DNA of 64,000 nucleotides from Anaerocolumna sp. (lineage in GTDB: Bacteria > Bacillota > Clostridia > Lachnospirales > Lachnospiraceae): positions 24,581 through 88,580 of the forward strand of contig JARBTX010000009.1 in the NCBI GenBank assembly GCA_029239975.1. The letters are read 5' to 3'. The notes below the pieces were generated by a model, which saw only the letters and a list, made by a program, of their open reading frames with translations, was not told the origin of the DNA and made no database searches. The position numbers were made by a program, and so were the translations under genes. Of this stretch, positions 50,701-60,349 are shown piece by piece (the stretch's first letter is position 1; the number at the start of each line of letters is the position of its first letter).

Positions 50701-51525
50701 TCATCCTTTCGTAACATCAAGAAATACTTTTTCAAGAGTAATTTCTTTGGAATGAATTGAAACTATTGTATCTAATGGTAATTGCGCTATCTCAGCTAAT
50801 TGAGTTATATTAAATTCTTTTTCGGACTCCTTGGTTTTTACAATTAATTTTTGTGAGCAGTTATCTGCTTTTAAAGAATTAATGTCTTCATGTACCATAA
50901 TTCTACCTTTGTCAATGATTGCAATATCGTCACAAAGTTCCTCTGCTTCATTCATATAATGTGTAGTCAAGAATATTGTTTTTCCTGCTTGCTTAAGCCT
51001 TCTAATCATTTCTCTTATTTCAACAGCAATATTAGGATCTAATCCTGATGTAGGTTCATCCATAAAAATCAGTTCAGGATCGTGTAACAAAGCCCTAGCA
51101 ATTAAAACTCTTTGTTTATAACCTTTTGAAAGTTTCTTTATAGGCATTTTAGAATGACTAACAAGTTCCAATTCCTTTATTACCTCTTGAACTCGCATTG
51201 TACCAACTCTATATAACTTTGAAAAAAATTTTAAGTTATTTTCTACAGACATATCTTCATATAAGCTTATCTGCTCTGGAACCACACCTATTTTTCTGGC
51301 TAGTTGTTTTTCATTTACAGTTGGATTTATTCCGCATACTAAAATATCTCCTTCACTTGGCAATAGAAGCCCAGTTAGCATTTTAATGGTAGTACTTTTT
51401 CCAGCTCCGTTAGTACCCAAAAATCCAAATACACTACCCTTTTCAACTGAAAATGAGATATTATTAACTGCGATTCTTTCTTTAAACCTTTTAGTCAAAT
51501 TTGATACTCTTATTATTTCGTTCAT
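50701..51525 (-). CDS. ABC transporter ATP-binding protein
   Basis: Walker A GTNGAGKSTT; LSKGYKQRVLIARALLHDPELIFMDEPTSGLDP. Confidence 0.95.
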   Translation of the reverse strand: MNEIIRVSNLTKRFKERIAVNNISFSVEKGSVFGFLGTNGAGKSTTIKMLTGLLLPSEGDILVCGINPTVNEKQLARKIGVVPEQISLYEDMSVENNLKFFSKLYRVGTMRVQEVIKELELVSHSKMPIKKLSKGYKQRVLIARALLHDPELIFMDEPTSGLDPNIAVEIREMIRRLKQAGKTIFLTTHYMNEAEELCDDIAIIDKGRIMVHEDINSLKADNCSQKLIVKTKESEKEFNITQLAEIAQLPLDTIVSIHSKEITLEKVFLDVTKG

Positions 51526-51724
51526 TGTTGCCGCACCCCTAGTAATTAAATTTTACTTATAACTTGTTAAATGAATTTCACAAAATAAGAATAGTTAAAC
51601 TACTCAAAATCTTATGCATTTTCTGGTGTATTGGCTAATCTTCTGAGACTTTAGAAATAAAAAGTATTTAATGATCTCCTATGGAAATTTTCGTAAAACT
51701 AATGTGTGAACTGTATTTTTTATC

Positions 51725-51982
51725 TTAAAAAGTTATCGATAATTTATCTTTTATTTCGATTATGGTTAATCCTTGCGCTTTTAAATTCTTAATTGTTTCT
51801 AAAGTTTTAACTGCATTTTCACGATTATATCTCCGAGTTAGTCTTTCTTCCACTTGCTCATATTGAAGTAACCCCACCTCAGTATAATATTTTAGAGTAC
51901 TATATCTTGTATCTGTTAACTTTACAAGCTCCCCTATAGTAACACTCTCTTTATTTTCGTCTGCATTACATCGCCTAGCCAA
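51725..51982 (-). CDS. Small MerR-like HTH protein
   Basis: TIGELVKLTDTRYSTLKYYTEVGLLQYEQVEERLTRRYNRENAVKTLETI. Confidence 0.75.
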   Translation of the reverse strand: MARRCNADENKESVTIGELVKLTDTRYSTLKYYTEVGLLQYEQVEERLTRRYNRENAVKTLETIKNLKAQGLTIIEIKDKLSITF

Positions 51983-52001
51983 AACACGTCCTCCACTCTT
52001 A

Positions 52002-52697
52002 CTAAACTATTCCAGCAATTACTGTTATTATTAAAACTGTATCTAATTCATCTACCACTTGCTTTACTAAAGAGGTGGTAGCCCAATTATCACTTTTCTT
52101 TATTTCATCAATCCGAGTCTTTAACTGGTCAACTTCGTGTTTAGAAAAATAATCTACAAGAATACCACTTTGATGCATTAAGGAAGCGAGTATTACAGTC
52201 TCAGCCATCATGGTTCCTGATTCAAGCAATTCTGCTCTAAGTTTTTCTATAATATGATTAACATCGGACATATTCGTATTGAATAGAATTTTATCTTTTA
52301 AAAAGCCATTCTTTATCTCTAGATTCAAACAATCCTTTTTATCAAGACTATCAATTACGCTCTCTACTATTCTTTTAATTGGTTTATTCGAATATCCAGC
52401 TAAATAGTGTTCCATCCATTTTTTAAGTGTCTTTGGTTTTTCATTGGATAAATCTGCATAGATAACATTCAAATACTCAACGTCACTATCAATTGGATTC
52501 TTAATAATTACTTTTTGCTTATCATCTAATGCTATTTTTTCTGACAGAAATAGCTCAAAAATAGCAGCTAGTGCGATACAGCCAGGATATTTCCCTTCAT
52601 AGAGATTCCCATTATTCTTCTTCACCTTGTTTAAAAGACAAAGTGTATACTCTTGGCATACAGTTAAATTCTTCAATATAGACCTCCTATTATTCAT
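52002..52697 (-). CDS. GPP34-like (Golgi phosphoprotein 3 family) protein
   Basis: EYTLCLLNKVKKNNGNLYEGKYPGCIALAAIFELFLSEKIALDDKQKVIIKN resembles GPP34 N-terminal layout; alpha-helical remainder. Confidence 0.5.
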   Translation of the reverse strand: MNNRRSILKNLTVCQEYTLCLLNKVKKNNGNLYEGKYPGCIALAAIFELFLSEKIALDDKQKVIIKNPIDSDVEYLNVIYADLSNEKPKTLKKWMEHYLAGYSNKPIKRIVESVIDSLDKKDCLNLEIKNGFLKDKILFNTNMSDVNHIIEKLRAELLESGTMMAETVILASLMHQSGILVDYFSKHEVDQLKTRIDEIKKSDNWATTSLVKQVVDELDTVLIITVIAGIV

Positions 52698-52727
52698 TTT
52701 ATTATTTATTATGATATGCTACATATT

Positions 52728-52893
52728 ACTTACTACTTTTTACTTACTACTTTTTACTTACTACTTTTTATTTACTACTTTTTACTTACTACTTACATTA
52801 TATGATTATTACTTACTACTTATTACTTATTACTTATTACTTATTACTTATTACTTATTACTTACTACTTACTACTTACTACTTACTTTTTAC
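52728..52893. repeat. 7-bp-period tandem array (ACTTACT / ACTTTTT / ACTTATT units)
   Basis: Four consecutive 14-bp units acttactacttttt from 52728 to 52783 (fourth with one substitution), then runs of ACTTATT and ACTTACT heptamers after a short interruption. Confidence 0.9.
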
Positions 52894-52953
52894 AAATATT
52901 ACTACAGTTTACTTTATTTGTCAATTGTAATTAGTAAAAAAATAGAAACTTTT

Positions 52954-54300
52954 TTATTGATTCATATTTACTAGATTATTTTGCTCATCCACTACTAATC
53001 TTCCTGCTGTGTAGGACGTCCAAGCTCTGGCATATTCATTTTGTAGATCTCTCTTAGTTAAGTGTTTTGTTTCAATTATTGGATCATAAAAAGTGAATTT
53101 GTCCCAGTTAGAAGTGATAAGCTTTACTCCTAATTTTTCTCTATCGGTGTATACTGGTGTTCCTGGTAATGGTGTTAATAAAGCATATTTTAAAGAGCAA
53201 TATTTATTTGGAGCTAAATTTTTAAGTTTTAGTGAAAACTCAATAGTTTTAGATATTGTCTCTTTTGTATCATCCGGATTACCAATAATAAATGAGCAAA
53301 CTACTGAGATACCATGAGCTAAGAAAGTTTTAACCGCTTTCTCAATAGTTTTAGTCGTAATATTTTTACCTATCGTTTTTAGTATATTGTTATCTCCTGA
53401 TTCTGCACCAATTTGTACGTGCATACAACCGGCCTTTGCCATTTCAGATACCACTCTGTCATTAACAGTGTTAGCTCTTGCTTCCGCTTCCCACTTTATT
53501 TTTAAACCTCTTCTTCGTATCTCTCTGCATATATCAATACAATGGTTCTCATCTGCTGTGAAGGTATCATCTGCGAAAAAAAAGTTCTTCAAATTATATA
53601 CATTATGTAAATATTCAATTTCATCCACTACATTTTTAGTGCTTCGAATTCTATATCTAGCACCTGAAACCACACTTGCAGCACAAAAGATACATTTATA
53701 AGGGCAACCTCTACCCGTAAGTATAATTCCAGGCTGAACATACTTATCTATTTTAATTAAATCCCAAGCCGGAAAATCAATGTGATCAATATTTTCGATC
53801 ACTGTTCTAGGGGCAGTTTTAACAAACTCCCCATCCTTTATGAAACATATACCGGTTATATCATCTAAAGGTTTATCATTAATAAATGCATCTATAATCT
53901 CTGGTAGAGTTACTTCTCCCTCAAAAAGTGACACTACATCAATACATCCTGATTTTAATACTTCTTCCGGAATAAAAGATGCTTGTGGTCCACCCATTAC
54001 TATTTTTATATAAGGAAGTTTTTCTTTTATATGTTTGGCTATTCTGATTCCATTGCCATGATTTGCTATAAAAGAACTGATACCTACTACTTTAACTTGA
54101 TTCTCTTCTATTTTTTTTAGTAAATCAGTAATTAACATTCTTTCTGGGCCAATATCACATAAGTCAACCGTGAAGCCTTTTTTTCTGATTGCTGACGCTA
54201 AATATCCCAATCCTAGTGGAGGATTATGATACATTATACTTTCAGCAAATATATCTTTAAGTACCACGGGTTGAGGATTAATTAACAATACTTGTTTCAT
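52954..54300 (-). CDS. Cobalamin-binding-type radical SAM enzyme, paralogue C
   Basis: MKQVLLINPQPVVLKDIFAESIMYHNPPLGLGYLASAIR; GRGCPYKCIFCAAS; QIGAESGDNNILKTI. Confidence 0.9.
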   Translation of the reverse strand: MKQVLLINPQPVVLKDIFAESIMYHNPPLGLGYLASAIRKKGFTVDLCDIGPERMLITDLLKKIEENQVKVVGISSFIANHGNGIRIAKHIKEKLPYIKIVMGGPQASFIPEEVLKSGCIDVVSLFEGEVTLPEIIDAFINDKPLDDITGICFIKDGEFVKTAPRTVIENIDHIDFPAWDLIKIDKYVQPGIILTGRGCPYKCIFCAASVVSGARYRIRSTKNVVDEIEYLHNVYNLKNFFFADDTFTADENHCIDICREIRRRGLKIKWEAEARANTVNDRVVSEMAKAGCMHVQIGAESGDNNILKTIGKNITTKTIEKAVKTFLAHGISVVCSFIIGNPDDTKETISKTIEFSLKLKNLAPNKYCSLKYALLTPLPGTPVYTDREKLGVKLITSNWDKFTFYDPIIETKHLTKRDLQNEYARAWTSYTAGRLVVDEQNNLVNMNQ

Positions 54301-54662
54301 TCAACACTCCTCCATTTAGTATCAATAATATCAACGGAATCACAGAATTTAATAAATTCTTGAAAATCAATAGCCAATTCATCCTTCTGGATGTTAAAAT
54401 CTTGAGATAAAATATCTAGTATATCATCAACTGTATTTATACCATCGCACTGCTCCCAGATTTTTGTTCCAGTTAAATTTAAATTTATACAAATACCACC
54501 AACGCCCAAACCATCTGTATCTTTATTGTAGTCGGATTGATGTTCTAATGTTTTCATTAACTTATCTGTTAGAATTGCTGTTACTCTTGCTGTTCCATCA
54601 TCTTGGTAATTCCAAACAATTGACTTCCTTTTGGGTGTAAACTCTAAAAATTCTTGTTCCAT
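54297..54662 (-). CDS. PqqD-like RiPP recognition element protein, C
   Basis: 'LNLTGTKIWEQCDGINTVDDILDILSQDFNIQKDELAIDFQEFI' PqqD-type pattern; overlaps next gene start by 4 nt. Confidence 0.85.
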   Translation of the reverse strand: MEQEFLEFTPKRKSIVWNYQDDGTARVTAILTDKLMKTLEHQSDYNKDTDGLGVGGICINLNLTGTKIWEQCDGINTVDDILDILSQDFNIQKDELAIDFQEFIKFCDSVDIIDTKWRSVE

Positions 54663-54729
54663 AAGTTACCTTTAACTATGTATTAATATCAAATACATTG
54701 TTTTTTCCTTTCTTAATTTGTATGTTTAA

Positions 54730-56025
54730 CTAAACCACTAAGCAACATGCTCTTGAAAATTCGTTCTGAAGCTCCTTAACTGTTAAATACTTTGTTTCAA
54801 TAACCGGATCATGAAATGTGAATTTGTCCCATTTATTAGTAGTAAGTCTTATACCCAACTTTTCTCTATTGATATAAACAGGAGTACCAGGCAATGGTGT
54901 TAGTAACGAAAATTTCATGACGGTGCAATTTTTAGGTGCTAATTTTTTTAGTTTAATTGCAAAATCAATTGTTTTATTAATTGTTACCTTATCATCATTC
55001 GGATTTCCTATGATAAAGGAGCAAATTACAATAATTCCATGTCCAAGAAGAATCTTTGCAGCCTTTTCAATGGTTTGAGTTGTTACATTTTTACCAATTG
55101 TTTTTAATATATTATTATCACCTGATTCGGCACCGATTTGAGCGTGTGTGCAACCTGCCTTAACCATTTCAGATACTACTTTATCATTTACGGTATTGGC
55201 TCTTGTCTCTGCTGTCCATTTTATTTTCAGATTCCTTCTTCTTATTTCTCTGCATATATCAATACAATGTTTTTCATCTGCAGTGAAGGTATCGTCAGCA
55301 AAACAAAATGTAGAAATATTATACTCTTTATTTAAGAACTCAATTTCATCTACAACATTATTTGTACTTCTCATTCTATAGCTAGCTCCTGAAATAACGC
55401 TAGCTGCACAAAAAATACATTTGTAAGGACACCCGCGACCTGTTAAAATGATACCAGGTGTGGTGTAATTTTTTAATTTAAACAAGTCCCAAGCAGGAAA
55501 GTCAATTTCATCAATATTCTCGATTACAGGTCTGGCAGGAGTTTTAACAATACTTCCATCCTTAATAAATGCAATACCTAAAATTTCTTCAATTGACTTA
55601 TTATGAATAAAAGCTTCTACTAACTCCGGAAAAGTGATTTCACCTTCAAATATAGAGACAACATCTATACATCCTGTTTGTAAAACCTCATCTGGAATAA
55701 AGGAAGCCTGTGGTCCACCCATTATTATTTTAACGTTAGGAAACGTTTCTTTTATTTTATTTGCTATTTTAATTCCACTACTATAATTGGATATAAATGC
55801 ACTTATACCCACTACTTTAACTTTATGATGTTCAATTTCATCTAGAATATCTTGGATTAACAACCTTTCAGGACCCACATCAATAATGTCAACAGAGAAT
55901 CCCTTTTTCCTAACTGCCGATGCAAGATATCCCAATCCTAACGGTGGACTCACAAACATTACATTTTCAGCAAATGCATCTTTTAATACTACTGGCTGTG
56001 GATTAATAAGGATTACATCTTTCAT
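54730..56025 (-). CDS. Cobalamin-binding-type radical SAM enzyme, paralogue B
   Basis: Same motif set; C-terminus differs (RACCLVV) apparently by a terminal frameshift. Confidence 0.9.
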   Translation of the reverse strand: MKDVILINPQPVVLKDAFAENVMFVSPPLGLGYLASAVRKKGFSVDIIDVGPERLLIQDILDEIEHHKVKVVGISAFISNYSSGIKIANKIKETFPNVKIIMGGPQASFIPDEVLQTGCIDVVSIFEGEITFPELVEAFIHNKSIEEILGIAFIKDGSIVKTPARPVIENIDEIDFPAWDLFKLKNYTTPGIILTGRGCPYKCIFCAASVISGASYRMRSTNNVVDEIEFLNKEYNISTFCFADDTFTADEKHCIDICREIRRRNLKIKWTAETRANTVNDKVVSEMVKAGCTHAQIGAESGDNNILKTIGKNVTTQTIEKAAKILLGHGIIVICSFIIGNPNDDKVTINKTIDFAIKLKKLAPKNCTVMKFSLLTPLPGTPVYINREKLGIRLTTNKWDKFTFHDPVIETKYLTVKELQNEFSRACCLVV

Positions 56026-56387
56026 TCAACACTCCTCCAATTAATATCCAAAATAGTCAACGAATCACAATAATTTAAAAAACTAATAAAATCATCTAGT
56101 AATTCCTCTTTTTTGACCTGAAACTCCTGTGATAATTTATTTAATATATCTTCAACCGTATCAATACCATCACATAGTTCCCAAATTTTTGTTCCAGTAC
56201 TATTTAAACTTATACTTGCACTATCTCCTAAAGCAATATCAACATCCGATAACTCATCCTCATAAAACTTACTTAACTGTTCTTGCTTATCATTATTTAC
56301 AGCTATAATTTCAACATTTCCATCATCTTTGTAACTCCATAAAATTGCCATTCTTCTTGGCGTTAAACTTAAAATATTATTATCCAC
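56022..56387 (-). CDS. PqqD-like RiPP recognition element protein, B
   Basis: 'LNSTGTKIWELCDGIDTVEDILNKLSQEFQVKKEELLDDFISFL'; paralogue of 54297..54662. Confidence 0.85.
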   Translation of the reverse strand: MDNNILSLTPRRMAILWSYKDDGNVEIIAVNNDKQEQLSKFYEDELSDVDIALGDSASISLNSTGTKIWELCDGIDTVEDILNKLSQEFQVKKEELLDDFISFLNYCDSLTILDINWRSVE

Positions 56388-56440
56388 AATATACCCTCCT
56401 AATAAATATCCCTGTTAATTAAGACATTAATAATGTTCTA

Positions 56441-57796
56441 TTAAGATATATTGCGTTTTAATATGTAATCAAACTCTCCCTCGTCACGTCTTCTTACAAG
56501 ATTAATTGACGTACAGCAAAAGTTATTATCCATAGGACCATCCAATCTGTTTGACTGTGCATAGGCTATTGCTCTACAACCTCCTGGACAGGCTTCAAAA
56601 CATTCACATTTAACACAAGATTCAATGTCTGTCACTTTCAATTCTCTCATTCTCTCTAGCACTTGCGAACTTGTCCATATATCTGTAAAACTCTGTTCTC
56701 TAATATTACCTGCCTTAAATTCGTCAAAATCCTTAAAAAGCATACATGGATAAGCAGATCCCTCTGCATTTATATAACAGACTGAAACTCCAGCATTACA
56801 ACAGTGTTCACCCTTGCCATCTGTTTCGGCTAGTTCAGCAAGCCTATCGAATCCCATCCCTTTGCTTAATCTTTCATTTTGTGCTGCTACAACAAGGCTA
56901 TTTACTCTAAGTTGTTCCATTTGCTTTTGACTTAAGAGTAGATGCTTGTTAGTGGTTGCATTACCCTTCTCTTGGATTTCTGAAAGTTCTATTTCTTTCG
57001 CATCTAACTTAGTAACAAGATCTACAATCTTATGATATTGGTCAAAATTATGAGTTGTGATTGTGGTTGCTACGCCAATATCTATACCCTTTTCTTTACA
57101 AAGCTTCATTACTCCTATTGTCTTATCAAAGTTACCTTCTCCTCTGATCTCATCATGTGTTAAAGCATCTGCCCCATCAATGCTGAATCGTAGTAATACG
57201 TTGGTATCCTTAATTTGATCCAGAAGTTTTTCAGTTATTAGTGTTCCATTTGTAAACACAGTAACCCTAATATTCTTTTCAGTACATTTTTTAATAATAT
57301 CTACTATATCTTCTCTAACAAATGGTTCACCACCAGTAAGTACAATCCTATACACCTTCATCCAATGTAATTCATCTATTAGGTCGAAGATTTCTTTTGT
57401 GGTTAAATCGTTGATTTCTCTAGAACCACCTTCAAGGCAATGAATACAATTTAGATTACATTTAGAAGTTACCTCAAATATTACACTGTCTATTTGTGGG
57501 TCAATTTCTAATAAATTTACGTACCCTCTCTGCTCACAATCGTCTGTAACAAAATCCGAACTATAAATATCATTGAGTACTGATTTTACATCAGATAATA
57601 AGTCCTCATATTTCTCACCATTGAATTTTGCATGTAAACTACTTGCAATTTCTTCATCAGTTGCATACTTAACAAATTTTGATAGAAAAACCTGAGTACC
57701 AGTATCATTTAGAACTAACTTTCTCTCACTTCTAGTATCGTATAACATGGAACCTTTGGCACTATCCTTCCAGATAACCTGCTTCTTTAAATACAT
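56441..57796 (-). CDS. SPASM radical SAM peptide-maturase with N-terminal PqqD-like domain
   Basis: VTSKCNLNCIHC; C-term CCNAGVSVCYINAEGSAYPCMLF...CVKCECFEACPGGCRAIA. Confidence 0.9.
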   Translation of the reverse strand: MYLKKQVIWKDSAKGSMLYDTRSERKLVLNDTGTQVFLSKFVKYATDEEIASSLHAKFNGEKYEDLLSDVKSVLNDIYSSDFVTDDCEQRGYVNLLEIDPQIDSVIFEVTSKCNLNCIHCLEGGSREINDLTTKEIFDLIDELHWMKVYRIVLTGGEPFVREDIVDIIKKCTEKNIRVTVFTNGTLITEKLLDQIKDTNVLLRFSIDGADALTHDEIRGEGNFDKTIGVMKLCKEKGIDIGVATTITTHNFDQYHKIVDLVTKLDAKEIELSEIQEKGNATTNKHLLLSQKQMEQLRVNSLVVAAQNERLSKGMGFDRLAELAETDGKGEHCCNAGVSVCYINAEGSAYPCMLFKDFDEFKAGNIREQSFTDIWTSSQVLERMRELKVTDIESCVKCECFEACPGGCRAIAYAQSNRLDGPMDNNFCCTSINLVRRRDEGEFDYILKRNIS

Positions 57797-57817
57797 ATTT
57801 ATTCCTCCCTAGTATAT

Positions 57818-58156
57818 TCATTCATTTAAGAAAATTAATTTGCTAAAAAACTTTATTAAGTTATACTTCATTGTCCCTTTGCATAAACATAAACCATTCT
57901 TTTTTAGAAATAAGTAAATTTGAAATACATCATCTTTTACATCATTTGATTGTACATTGTATTTATTCGCAACACTATTTGCTATATCTTCTAAACTTTT
58001 CGTACCATCAATTTCAGAACATATTTCATAAGTTGTTTTATTAATATCATACTTTTGATCATTAATCTTGTCCCATAAAACATAGGAATCGTTATCTTCA
58101 ATAAATTCAATATGGGATAGTGATTCAATTATAATATCTTTTTTATTTTTTCGCAT
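57818..58156 (-). CDS. PqqD-like protein, A
   Basis: 'INKTTYEICSEIDGTKSLEDIANSVANKYNVQSNDVKDDVFQIYLFLKKNGL'. Confidence 0.8.
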   Translation of the reverse strand: MRKNKKDIIIESLSHIEFIEDNDSYVLWDKINDQKYDINKTTYEICSEIDGTKSLEDIANSVANKYNVQSNDVKDDVFQIYLFLKKNGLCLCKGTMKYNLIKFFSKLIFLNE

Positions 58157-59465
58157 TTTTCACTCCACCCATTGCATAACTAAGCCATACTTTTACATTA
58201 ATGTTTCTGAGTTCCTTTATTGATAGATATTTTGTTTCCACAATTGGATCATGAAATGTATATTGATCCCAATTATCTGAGATAAGCTTAAGACCCAATT
58301 TATCTCTATTTTTGTATATAGGAGTACCTGGTAAAGGAGTTAGCATGCCGAATTTACATGTAGAAAAATCATTAGAGAGTCTTTTTAATTTGATAGCAAA
58401 ATCAGCAGTTTTCGTTATAGTTTCTTCTGTATCCTCAGGATTACCAATTATAAATGAGGAAACTACTGTTATACCATGGGATAAAAATATCTTAACTGCT
58501 CTTTCAATGATTTGAGTAGTTATATTTTTACCTATAGTTTTAAGAATATAGTTATCACCTGACTCAGCACCAATTAAGACGTGTTTGCATCCCGCTTTTG
58601 CCATTTCAGATACGACCCTATCATTTACAGTATTTGCTCTTGCTTCAGCATCCCACTTTATTTTCAACCCTCTATTTCTTATCTCCCTACAGATGTCTAT
58701 ACAATGATTTTCATCAGCTGTAAATGTATCATCTGCAAAAAAGAAACTTGAAATATTATACTTCTGATTTAAAAATTCAATCTCATCAACCACATTTTTC
58801 GTATTTCTAATTCTATATCTTGCACCTGAGATTGCACTTGCAGCACAAAAAATGCACTTGTATGGGCACCCTCTTCCCGTCAATATGATTCCCGGTAGAG
58901 TATATTTTTCCATATTAAACAAATCCCACGCAGGAAATTCAATACTATTAATGTCTTCGATTAGTGGTCTAGGTGGAGTAGTAATAATCTCACCATCACT
59001 GTTAACATAAGCAATCCCTAGTATATTATCAATTGGTTTATTATTTATAAATGCATCGACTACCTCTGGTACAGTTATCTCTCCCTCAAACATTGTTACA
59101 ACATCAATGCAACCTGTTCTTAATACTTCTTCAGGGATAAATGATGCTTGTGGTCCCCCCATCATAATCTTTACATCTGGGTATTGTTCTTTTATTTGTT
59201 TTGCTATTTTTATTCCATTATAATGGTTGGATATAAATGAGCTAATTCCAACAACACTAACTTGGTGCTTTCCTATTTCATCTAATATATCTTTCATAAG
59301 TGCTCTTTCCGGTCCAACGTCAAGAATTTGAACAGTAAATCCCGCTTTTCTTATTGCAGAAGCCAAATAACCTAATCCCAAAGGGGGATTAGTATACATA
59401 ATTCTTTCTGCGAATGAACCTTTAAACACTACTGACTGAGGATTGATAAGAAAAACTTGTTTCAT
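58143..59465 (-). CDS. Cobalamin-binding-type radical SAM enzyme, paralogue A
   Basis: MKQVFLINPQSVVFKGSFAERIMYTNPPLGLGYLASAIR; GRGCPYKCIFCAAS; IGAESGDNYILKTI. Confidence 0.9.
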   Translation of the reverse strand: MKQVFLINPQSVVFKGSFAERIMYTNPPLGLGYLASAIRKAGFTVQILDVGPERALMKDILDEIGKHQVSVVGISSFISNHYNGIKIAKQIKEQYPDVKIMMGGPQASFIPEEVLRTGCIDVVTMFEGEITVPEVVDAFINNKPIDNILGIAYVNSDGEIITTPPRPLIEDINSIEFPAWDLFNMEKYTLPGIILTGRGCPYKCIFCAASAISGARYRIRNTKNVVDEIEFLNQKYNISSFFFADDTFTADENHCIDICREIRNRGLKIKWDAEARANTVNDRVVSEMAKAGCKHVLIGAESGDNYILKTIGKNITTQIIERAVKIFLSHGITVVSSFIIGNPEDTEETITKTADFAIKLKRLSNDFSTCKFGMLTPLPGTPIYKNRDKLGLKLISDNWDQYTFHDPIVETKYLSIKELRNINVKVWLSYAMGGVKNAKK

Positions 59466-59553
59466 TTTCTTCTTCCTTTCTTTATAAAACATTTTACAGA
59501 CTATATTGATGTCTCATTGAATTAATATTTTAGACAAATAGTATGGTAGCTCC

Positions 59554-60285
59554 TTACGAATTATTTCTATCATAGATTTTTTCAAATCCACTTCTAACAT
59601 AAAAATAATATCCTATCGTACCAAATAATATTTTCAAATATCTTGGATTTTTTAATATATATGCATATACTCTTTGTCCATCTGTTCCTTTAATTGGTAA
59701 AAGAGATAATAGGTCAATATACAAAAACATCACACAAACTGCAAATACACCTATTTGCATAACATCAATACCAATAATACGAAATATAATTTTTATAATA
59801 ATTGCTAAAAAGGCAACAATACAAATCGGTAAAGCTGGACCAGCAAAAAGTATTGCCATAAGATCATCAGGTGCAATTTTTCTATCTCTACTAAAATTAG
59901 TCCTTATTCCAGCAATTGTATACGGTTTGTATGAAACAGAAACTACCTCTACATCAAATATCTTTGCAAATGACATATGGCAAGCCTCATGAAAAGCAAT
60001 AGAAAAATAAAAAACTTCCATTAGCATTATCATGGCTAATGTAAATGTAAAATTCTTAATAATTAATCCAATAACACTAGCAATAATTGCTTCAAGTATA
60101 ATAATCGGAAAGTGATACCTATGTATTAGGCACGTAACCCAGATTGTAAATTTAAATCCATTATTTATATTTTTAGGTTTACTAATTATAAGTCCTCTTG
60201 ATATCAAAATAACATCCTTTCCTTTTCTTAAGATAATCAATACCAAATAATAATTTTCTTTACTCATAATGTAATAGTATGGCAA
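59554..60285 (-). CDS. M50-like membrane zinc metalloprotease
   Basis: FSIAFHEACHMSFAKIFDVEVVSVSY (HExxH) and SLLPIKGTDGQRV (LDG-like) in multi-TM protein. Confidence 0.75.
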   Translation of the reverse strand: MPYYYIMSKENYYLVLIILRKGKDVILISRGLIISKPKNINNGFKFTIWVTCLIHRYHFPIIILEAIIASVIGLIIKNFTFTLAMIMLMEVFYFSIAFHEACHMSFAKIFDVEVVSVSYKPYTIAGIRTNFSRDRKIAPDDLMAILFAGPALPICIVAFLAIIIKIIFRIIGIDVMQIGVFAVCVMFLYIDLLSLLPIKGTDGQRVYAYILKNPRYLKILFGTIGYYFYVRSGFEKIYDRNNS

Positions 60286-60349
60286 AAGCTTTATTATACA
60301 GAATTATTCGGTATTGATTATCATTTATTTTTTAGATTTTAATTCTATC

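Noticed and set aside
52627-52974. 115-aa plus-strand ORF (LLLTTYYLLL repeats)
   Set aside because: It is the translation of the heptamer tandem array; antisense to cluster genes, no RBS.
53093-53701. Plus-strand ORFs antisense to B12-rSAM genes (also at 46576, 55138, 55148, 58312)
   Set aside because: Recurrent antisense shadows of the same paralogous coding sequence.
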